Assembly: GCA_003169975.1 (NCBI GenBank)
Contig: PNAA01000024.1
Location: 314,924 to 378,923 of the forward strand
DNA from: Spartobacteria bacterium
Lineage (GTDB): Bacteria > Verrucomicrobiota > Verrucomicrobiia > Chthoniobacterales > UBA10450
Reading direction: 5' to 3'
DNA length: 64,000 nucleotides
Positions within the stretch are counted from its first letter, which is position 1; every line of letters begins with the position of its first letter. The notes beneath the pieces were generated by a model. That model searched no databases and was not told the origin of the DNA. It was given only the letters and a program-made list of their open reading frames with translations. Positions 26,344 to 33,104 of the stretch are shown here, in pieces. The position numbers and the translations under genes were made by a program.

Positions 26344-27110
26344 CGTATTGTCTCGGAATGCTCTGCCGCAAGGGCGCGGTTTTTCTCTCCGATTCCCGAA
26401 CCAGCGCGGGAATGGACAACATCACGGTGCGCACCAAGATGCGCGTTTTCGAAAAGCCCGGCGACCGGGTCATCTGCATCATGAGCTCTGGAAATCTGTC
26501 GCTGACTCAGGCGACCCTGGCCTTGATCGATGACGATCTGCATCTCAACGAAAGTCATCCCGCCCGGAAGCACCTGATGAATCGCCAGACGATGTATGAA
26601 ACCGTCCGCTACGTCGGTTCGAAAGTCCGCGAGGTGGAGCAGCGCGATCGCGCCGCGCTCGAAGCCGACGGTTTCGATTTCAACATCAACCTGATCGTCG
26701 GCGGACAGATCGCCGGCCTCGGGCCTGAGGTGCACTCCATCTATCCACAGGGGAACAGCATCCACGCGAGCCGGGATTGTGCGTTCTTGCAGATTGGTGA
26801 ATCGAAGTACGGCAAGCCGATCCTCGACCGCGGATTCAGCTACGAGAGCACGCTGATGGATGCGCTCAAGTTCGGCATCATCTCGATCGACGCGACGATG
26901 AAGAGTAATGTCGCGGTCGGTCCGCCGATCGACATTCTTTGCTACAAGACCGACGCACTCGAAGTGAAGATGCGCACCCGCCTGGAAGAGAACGATCCGT
27001 ATTTGCTCGAGATCGGCCGGAAGTGGCAGGACGGAATCGTCCGACTCGTTAGGCAAATGCCGGCGGCGGACTTCAGTAAACCGGCGCTCGGCTTCGCGAC
27101 CGCGGCTTGA
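26340..27110 (+). CDS. Proteasome-like protease Anbu (ancestral beta subunit)
   Basis: 256 residues beginning MTYCLGMLCRKGAVFLSDSR. Thr2 would be the N-terminal nucleophile after Met removal; the SDSRTSAGMDN segment is characteristic of Anbu rather than HslV. Anbu assembles into open lock-washer or ring structures in other bacteria; its substrates are poorly known. Usual Anbu neighbours (an ATP-grasp protein, an alpha-E helical protein, a transglutaminase-like protease) are not next to it here; instead it overlaps a membrane protein gene. Confidence 0.9.
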   Translation: MTYCLGMLCRKGAVFLSDSRTSAGMDNITVRTKMRVFEKPGDRVICIMSSGNLSLTQATLALIDDDLHLNESHPARKHLMNRQTMYETVRYVGSKVREVEQRDRAALEADGFDFNINLIVGGQIAGLGPEVHSIYPQGNSIHASRDCAFLQIGESKYGKPILDRGFSYESTLMDALKFGIISIDATMKSNVAVGPPIDILCYKTDALEVKMRTRLEENDPYLLEIGRKWQDGIVRLVRQMPAADFSKPALGFATAA

Positions 27111-27387
27111 CAACTCCTCGCGCAAGAGGCGTGGATGCGCGGAAGCGCCTCCCTCCGGAGGGACTCGCCGCGGCGCGTCCAGTCTGGCCATCGTCCCCGG
27201 GGTCGAACGGCGATAACCATTCGGGTCGTGCGCAGGCATCACGTCGCCTCCATTTGCGCATTGTTGCCTAACGTCAACGCGGCGATGGGCGCATGGCGCG
27301 GAGACTCTTCGGAAAGTCAGTCGGGGGCTGGTCTGGTTCCTGCTTTTACCTCAGTCCGCAGTTCAAATCACCTTCGCCATAACCATT
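27111..27387. other. Intergenic leader of the secretin gene
   Basis: No protein gene is supported. It holds a GC palindrome CCCTCCGGAGGG at 27151-27162, one GCCTAACG octamer at 27266, and no clear promoter hexamers. A +-strand open frame running through it lacks family-like content. Confidence 0.5.
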
Positions 27388-29160
27388 ATGCCCACATCAA
27401 CCAAACGACTCATTTCCGCGCTCGTCGCCCTTCTGACCGCCGCGTCCGTGTCCCTGGCTCAGGAGGCGCGCACGACCTCGGCCGAGCCCGGGAAAAAGAC
27501 CGAGCCCGTTCCTTCCGCCAGTGTCGCACGAAGCTCGGAACTTGCGCCCATTGCGCTCGCGCAGGCGTCGCCTCCCGCGGTTGCTCCCATTACGCTGGCG
27601 CAGACGTCGCCCGCCGCGGCCGAGTCGACGACGCTGATCGCGGCGCAGTCCACCGGGGCAACGCCGGCGACCCCGGCTGGTTCGCAAACGGCCACCACAT
27701 CGACGGTGACTAACTCGATCACGGAAAATGGCGGTGTCGGTGTGCGTGAATTTCAAGGCGACGACGTCGGCCAGGTGCTGCGGCTTCTCGCGCGGCAGGC
27801 GAAGATTAACATGGTGGTGAGTGAAGCGGTCACCGGCACGGTGACGATGCGGCTGGAGGACGTGACCGCGTTGCAAGCGGTCGCGATCATCGTCAAGGCG
27901 AAGGGTCTTTTCATGGACCAGATCGACAATGTTTACTACATCAAGACTGGCGCTGAGCGCACGGCCGAGCCGACCCAGAGCGACAGCTATCAATTCAGCT
28001 ATGGCCGCGCGAAGGATGTCGCGCCGCTGCTCGCTTCCCAGCTTTCCAGCAAAGACGCGCCGCAAGTGGATGAGCGGACGAACACGATCTTCTTTCGCGA
28101 GACGCGCAGCAACATCGACAACATCCGCAAGATGCTGGTGCAAATCGACAAGCCGACCAAGCAGGTCATGATCGAGGCGCGCCTCGTCGAGGTGAACGCG
28201 AATCCGAAGCAGAGCTACGGGATCAACTGGGCGGGAGTGGTCGGGAGCTCAAGCGGCCCGCAAACGGTCACCTACGGTGCCCTGAGCGGAACTACGCCCG
28301 CTGGCGCCGCCGCCTCCGGAACGACTCTGCCGACGACGGACCTCGGGAAAACGGCCCACAGCTGGTTTGGCAATCTGATTCCGGGACAGTTTGCGATTCT
28401 CTCGGTGCCGCAAATGTCTCTCACCCTGCGCGCTTTGAACGAGGATTCCGATGCCGAGTTCCTCGCCAACCCACGGGTGGTGACGGCCGATAACCAGCAG
28501 GCGAAAATCGAGATCATCCGCAACCAGCCAGTCCCGCAACTGAACTTCAACGAGCAAACCGCGACGGCCGTGTTCGGCGGGTTCCAGGACAAGAAATACG
28601 GCAACACCCTCGTCGTTAGGCCGTCGGTCAATAAAGATGATTTCGTCACGCTGATGGTAAAGCCGGAGATTAGCAACAAGGTGGCCGATGCCACCTTCGT
28701 TTTCGCGGGCGCGACCGTGGCGAGCCCGATTATCGATACTCGCACCCTGGATTCGAACGTCCTGATCAAGAGCGGCGATACCCTCGCGATTGGCGGGTTG
28801 CTCCAGGATGAAGTGACCAAAGCTCGGAACAAGGTCCCGGTCATGGGGGACATTCCCATTCTCGGCTATTTCTTCCAGGAGCGACTGAATGCGCGCACCA
28901 AACGCAATCTGCTCGTCTTTGTCACGCCCACGATTCTCGCTCAGCGTTACGGGACCGGTCTGGAGGACCAGGTAAGCGGTCTCACTCACAGCGGAGAGGA
29001 ATATGCCGATCCAAACGGCTGGCGGAATAACGCCAAGGGCGCGGTGCGATTGGTTCCGACCTCGAATCGACAGATCGCCAGCGATTACCCGAAACCCGGC
29101 GTCGTGCCGGCGCCGACCAAGATGCGCTACATGAGCACGGCCGACGAGCGCGATAACTAG
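27388..29160 (+). CDS. Secretin (GspD/PilQ-type outer-membrane channel)
   Basis: 590 residues. Signal peptide at 1-24 (LISALVALLTAASVSLAQ). A Pro/Ala/Thr region with an imperfect internal repeat (LAPIALAQAS and VAPITLAQTS) spans about 50-110. Next come an STN/N0-like domain (VREFQGDDVGQVLRLLARQA) and N1-type domain (DERTNTIFFRETRSNIDNIR). The secretin core follows (VMIEARLVEVN, LANPRVVTADNQQAKIEI, GDTLAIGGLLQDEVTKARNK, VPVMGDIPILGYFF, TPTILAQR). Secretins form the outer-membrane gate of type II secretion or type IV pili and competence. No pilus or secretion gene adjoins, so its system cannot be told here. Confidence 0.93.
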   Translation: MPTSTKRLISALVALLTAASVSLAQEARTTSAEPGKKTEPVPSASVARSSELAPIALAQASPPAVAPITLAQTSPAAAESTTLIAAQSTGATPATPAGSQTATTSTVTNSITENGGVGVREFQGDDVGQVLRLLARQAKINMVVSEAVTGTVTMRLEDVTALQAVAIIVKAKGLFMDQIDNVYYIKTGAERTAEPTQSDSYQFSYGRAKDVAPLLASQLSSKDAPQVDERTNTIFFRETRSNIDNIRKMLVQIDKPTKQVMIEARLVEVNANPKQSYGINWAGVVGSSSGPQTVTYGALSGTTPAGAAASGTTLPTTDLGKTAHSWFGNLIPGQFAILSVPQMSLTLRALNEDSDAEFLANPRVVTADNQQAKIEIIRNQPVPQLNFNEQTATAVFGGFQDKKYGNTLVVRPSVNKDDFVTLMVKPEISNKVADATFVFAGATVASPIIDTRTLDSNVLIKSGDTLAIGGLLQDEVTKARNKVPVMGDIPILGYFFQERLNARTKRNLLVFVTPTILAQRYGTGLEDQVSGLTHSGEEYADPNGWRNNAKGAVRLVPTSNRQIASDYPKPGVVPAPTKMRYMSTADERDN

Positions 29161-29184
29161 AACTGAATTTGTTGTGGGGTTGAA

Positions 29185-29225
29185 AGGGGGCGGGCAGTCG
29201 CGAGACGTTCGCCCTCTTTGTTTTT
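29185..29225 (+). terminator. Probable terminator after the secretin gene
   Basis: GGGGGCG pairs with CGCCCTC across a 17-nt loop and is followed by TTTG-TTTTT. It lies 25 nt after the secretin stop and before the mqnE leader. Confidence 0.55.
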
Positions 29226-29311
29226 CCGTTCGCGGCTTTTAGTTGCGCCGCTCCGCTGGCCTGTGCATCATAAGCCGCCCGAGTTTCCCCGCATCGAACG
29301 CGATATCCTTC

Positions 29312-30466
29312 ATGAAACCTTCGCTTATCCCACCGACGCTCCGGCCGATTGCCGACAAGATCGAGCGTAACGAGCGGATTACCGATCAGGACGCCCTGCA
29401 ACTCTACCGGTCCAGAGATCTCAATGCTCTCGGGACCATGGCCAGCGTCGTGCGGGAGCGGAAAAACGGCAACGTCGCGACCTACATCCTTAATCGTTAC
29501 ATCAACTATTCGAACATCTGCGTGCTCTCCTGTCAGTTTTGCGCTTTCGCCGCCAAGAAGCGCGACGCGCACGCTTTCGAGAGCTCGATCGACGAAATCG
29601 TCGGCGCGGTCCAGGAAGCGCTCGTCACCGGCATCACCGAGGTGCACATGGTCGGCGGACTCCATCCTTCGCTCGACAAACAATGGTATCTCGACCTGCT
29701 CACGCGTCTGCGAGCACTCGACCCCGGGCTGCAGCTGAAAGCGTTTACGGCGATCGAAATCCGGCACCTGGCGCGGCGCATCTTTAAGACTTCGATCGCG
29801 GAAACGCTCCGCGTTCTGCGTGAGGCCGGCCTCAATTCGCTGACCGGCGGTGGGGCGGAGATTTTCGACCCGGGAGTGCGGGACGAATTGTGCCGGGGCA
29901 AAGAGAGCGCCGCGGAATGGCTCGAAGTGCACCGCATCTGGCACCAGATGGGTGGTCGCAGCACTTGCACGATGCTTTACGGCCACATCGAGTCGGACGA
30001 GCACCGGGTCGATCATCTGCGCCAGTTGCGCGAACTGCAGGATAAGACCCACGGATTCACCGGTTTCATTCCTTTTGCTTTTGAGTCGCAGACGACCATT
30101 CTGGCGCACATCAAACCGGCGACCGCCTTCGACCAACTGCGCAACCTGGCGGTGAGCCGGATTTATCTCGATAACATCGATCATCTTACCGCCTATTGGG
30201 TCAGCATGGGATTGCCGCTTGCCCAGGTCGCCCTGGCTTATGGAGTGGACGACCTGCACGGCACGATCATGCGGGAAAAAATCTTCCACATGGCGGGTGT
30301 GACGACGCCGGAGGAGCAAACCGTCGAGACGCTGCGCCACGTCATTCGCGAAGCGGGCCGCGACCCGGTGCAGCGCGACAGTTACTACAATCATCTCCCG
30401 GCGGCGAAATCCGACCTCCCAGCGAGCGCTGCACCGCGCGCCGAAGGCGAGTTGGTCTGCGTTTGA
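29312..30466 (+). CDS. mqnE: Aminodeoxyfutalosine synthase (radical SAM)
   Basis: 384 residues from ATG 29312. The radical-SAM cluster cysteines are C70, C74 and C77 (CVLSCQFC). The family blocks VHMVGGLHPSLD and GGGAEIFDPGVRDELCRGK are typical of MqnE rather than MqnC. It joins the product of MqnA to SAM to give aminofutalosine, the second step of the futalosine route to menaquinone. mqnA follows after 1 nt. The other genes of the pathway are not in the window. Confidence 0.93.
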   Translation: MKPSLIPPTLRPIADKIERNERITDQDALQLYRSRDLNALGTMASVVRERKNGNVATYILNRYINYSNICVLSCQFCAFAAKKRDAHAFESSIDEIVGAVQEALVTGITEVHMVGGLHPSLDKQWYLDLLTRLRALDPGLQLKAFTAIEIRHLARRIFKTSIAETLRVLREAGLNSLTGGGAEIFDPGVRDELCRGKESAAEWLEVHRIWHQMGGRSTCTMLYGHIESDEHRVDHLRQLRELQDKTHGFTGFIPFAFESQTTILAHIKPATAFDQLRNLAVSRIYLDNIDHLTAYWVSMGLPLAQVALAYGVDDLHGTIMREKIFHMAGVTTPEEQTVETLRHVIREAGRDPVQRDSYYNHLPAAKSDLPASAAPRAEGELVCV

Positions 30467-30467
30467 G

Positions 30468-31235
30468 GTGCCGGTTCCGGCTTCGCTCCGTCTCGGTTGC
30501 GTCAAGTATCGCAACGCCCTGCCGCTCATTCACGGTTGGAGCGGTGCCATGCACTTCGATCATCCGTCGGCGCTCTGCCGGCAACTGGCAGCGGGTGAGC
30601 TGGACGTCGCGCTGGTCTCCAGCTTTGAGTACCTGCGCAATCCGATCTACTCGATCGTCGACGGGCTCGCGATCGCGTCGGATGGTCCGGTCTTCAGCGT
30701 CATTCTTGCGCACCTCGGCGCGATCGAAGCGCTCCGCGAAGTAATTGTCGATCCCGCCTCGGAGACATCCATCAACTTGCTCCGCTGTTTGTTAGGCGAG
30801 CGGGGCGTCGCGGTTCGATTCGTTCTCCAAGGAGAAATCAGCGAAGAGCGCGGTCAGCTTCTGATCGGCGACCAGGCGATCCTTTTCCGACAACAATCCG
30901 GCCGGCACCATCAGTTTCTCGACCTGGGTACGGAATGGAAAGAGAGGATGAAAACGCCCTTTGTTTACGCCCTCTGGTTGATCCATCCCGACTACCCGGA
31001 GAAGTCGGAAATCGCCGGGGCACTGCGATCGTTGGGTAGGCGAAACCTCGAACATCTCGAAACGCTGATCGCGGCGCAGCCGGAGCAGAATCGGGCCTTC
31101 TGCGATTTTTATTTTCGCGAATGCCTGCGGTTTAACTTTGGCGCAGAGGAAAAAGAGGGTTTCAAAATGTTCGGTGAATTGTGCGCCAGGCAAAAGTTGC
31201 TGCCGCCCAGGTTGCCCGCGCTCAGGCTCGCCTAA
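30468..31235 (+). CDS. mqnA: Chorismate dehydratase
   Basis: 255 residues with GTG start 1 nt after the mqnE stop. Periplasmic-binding-protein fold without a signal peptide: RLGCVKYRNALPLIHG at the start, LAAGELDVALVSSFEYLRNP, and later TPFVYALWLIHPDYP. MqnA removes water from chorismate to give 3-enolpyruvyl-benzoate, the first step of the futalosine menaquinone pathway. Gene order mqnE-mqnA and the tight spacing support the call. Confidence 0.92.
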   Translation: MPVPASLRLGCVKYRNALPLIHGWSGAMHFDHPSALCRQLAAGELDVALVSSFEYLRNPIYSIVDGLAIASDGPVFSVILAHLGAIEALREVIVDPASETSINLLRCLLGERGVAVRFVLQGEISEERGQLLIGDQAILFRQQSGRHHQFLDLGTEWKERMKTPFVYALWLIHPDYPEKSEIAGALRSLGRRNLEHLETLIAAQPEQNRAFCDFYFRECLRFNFGAEEKEGFKMFGELCARQKLLPPRLPALRLA

Positions 31236-31394
31236 CCAGCGGACGCGACGGGGCCTTTGGGGCCCGGAACTCAGAACGCGCGCAACGGGTTGCGCCACGA
31301 GCGAAGCAGACGCCATGCTTTCGTTTATCTTGATACCAATGCGAAACTTCACGTCCCCTGGCTCGCTGGATACCTGGCCTAACGGTTTGTTGAC

Positions 31395-33104
31395 ATGAAA
31401 CGCGAACACCGCTGGATCCTCGCGGCCACTAACGATTTCGCTGGGGCCGCAAAATTCGCCGAGACCGTCTGCGCGCTACCCTGTATCGCTGTTCTCCTGC
31501 AACGCAAAGGCCTCCTCAGCGATGAGCAGGCGACCGATTTCCTCCATCCGCGCTTGCGGAGCTTGAGCGACCCATTCCTGCTCCCGAACATGCGTGCCGC
31601 CGTGGATCGGATCCTGCGCGCGATCACCGCGGGCGAGCGAATTGTTCTCTACGGGGATTACGATGTGGACGGCGTCACCTCGCTCGCGTTGCTCAATGAA
31701 ATGCTCTGTGCTTACGGGGTCCGGCCCGCCCTCTTCCTGCCCTCGCGGATGGAGGAAGGGTACGGACTGAGCCGCGAAGGAGTTGAGCGCTGCTGGCAAG
31801 CGCATCGGCCGCAACTCCTCATCGCGGTCGATTGCGGGACTTCTTCAGGCGCCGAGATTGCGGACCTTCGCGCGCGCGGCGCGGAGGTCATCGTGCTCGA
31901 TCATCACGAGCCGAAAGGCGATCTCCCGGATTGCATTGCCGTCGTGAACCCGAAGGCCGTGGGCGACTGCGCCTTCGGCTATCTTTGTAGCGTGGGCATC
32001 GTCTTCAAACTCTGCCACGCCCTGCTTAAAACCCGCCTGCTCCCGGGCTTCGACCTGCGGCAACGGCTCGATCTCGTCGCCCTCGGGACCGTTGCCGATA
32101 TTGTGCCGCTGGAGGCGGAGAATCGGATCCTTGTCCATCACGGTGCGCGTCAACTCGCCCTTCGTCGATTGTTAGGGGTGAGCAAACTGATGGACGTCGC
32201 AGCCGTCCGGCCGCCGATCGTAGCGGAGCATATCGGCTTCCGGCTCGGTCCCCGTTTGAACGCGGCTGGTCGCCTCACGACCGCGGAAAAGGCCCTGCAA
32301 CTTCTCCTCACGGCGGATCTCGCCGAAGCGACCGCGCTGGCCGGCGAGTTGGACGGACAAAACCGGGAGCGCCAGAGTGTGGAGCGCACAATCGTCGAGG
32401 CCGCGGAAAGGAAGATTGCAGAGCAAAATCTCTCTGCGGCTCCGGCGATCGTGCTCGGGGACCGCGGATGGCACCCGGGCGTTCTTGGAATCGTCGCGTC
32501 GCGAATAGCGCGGAATTATCATCGGCCAACGATCGTCGTCGGCTTTGACCAAGCCGGCCTCGGGAAAGGCAGTGGGCGCAGCATTCCGGGATTGTCGCTG
32601 GTTGCTGCGCTCGGCCAATGTGCCGATCTGCTCGAAAAATTCGGCGGACATGAGATGGCCGCGGGACTAACGATTCGCGAAGAAAACTTTGCGGCATTCA
32701 CCGATCTGTTTCAGGAGAGCTGCCGTGGACGGCTGACCGACGAGCACCTTGAACCGCGACTGCAGCTGGATGGTGAACTCACTCTCGGCGATCTGACCTG
32801 GGAGCTGCTCCGCTGGCACGAGCTACTGCAACCGTTCGGCCACGGCAACCCCCAGCCGCTTTTTCTTCTCCGGGAAGTGGAGCCGGCCGCACCTCCGAAA
32901 ATTTTGAAGGAGAAACATCTGCTCCTTCGTTTGCGACAAAACGGCCGTCAGCAGCGCGCGATCTTCTTCGGCGGCGCGGAGAGCCCGCTGCCCGAGCCGC
33001 CGTGGGACGTGGCCTTCCGCCTCAGCGTGGACGAATACGAGGGCGAGCGGCGACTGCAGATGCAGGTTGAGGCGCTGCGCGCGGCCGCGTCGTTCGAATC
33101 ATGA
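31395..33104 (+). CDS. recJ: Single-strand-specific 5'-3' exonuclease RecJ
   Basis: 569 residues. DHH-superfamily motifs: YGDYDVDG (86-93) with the first metal-binding Asp residues, VDCGTSS, DHHE (from 169), and DHHA1 motif GGHEMAAG (from 417). A C-terminal OB domain follows. RecJ degrades 5' ends in recombination and mismatch or base-excision repair. Its stop overlaps recG by 4 nt, so RecJ and RecG are made from one transcript. A GCCTAACG octamer lies 11 nt before the start. Confidence 0.95.
   Translation: MKREHRWILAATNDFAGAAKFAETVCALPCIAVLLQRKGLLSDEQATDFLHPRLRSLSDPFLLPNMRAAVDRILRAITAGERIVLYGDYDVDGVTSLALLNEMLCAYGVRPALFLPSRMEEGYGLSREGVERCWQAHRPQLLIAVDCGTSSGAEIADLRARGAEVIVLDHHEPKGDLPDCIAVVNPKAVGDCAFGYLCSVGIVFKLCHALLKTRLLPGFDLRQRLDLVALGTVADIVPLEAENRILVHHGARQLALRRLLGVSKLMDVAAVRPPIVAEHIGFRLGPRLNAAGRLTTAEKALQLLLTADLAEATALAGELDGQNRERQSVERTIVEAAERKIAEQNLSAAPAIVLGDRGWHPGVLGIVASRIARNYHRPTIVVGFDQAGLGKGSGRSIPGLSLVAALGQCADLLEKFGGHEMAAGLTIREENFAAFTDLFQESCRGRLTDEHLEPRLQLDGELTLGDLTWELLRWHELLQPFGHGNPQPLFLLREVEPAAPPKILKEKHLLLRLRQNGRQQRAIFFGGAESPLPEPPWDVAFRLSVDEYEGERRLQMQVEALRAAASFES

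Noticed and set aside
28982..30529. Minus-strand open frame of 515 codons opposite mqnE
   Set aside because: Antisense of a clear radical-SAM gene; a by-product of high GC.
31315..31398. Short frame overlapping the recJ start with ATGA
   Set aside because: 27 codons, no ribosome-binding site or recognisable content; coupling to recJ is possible but unsupported.
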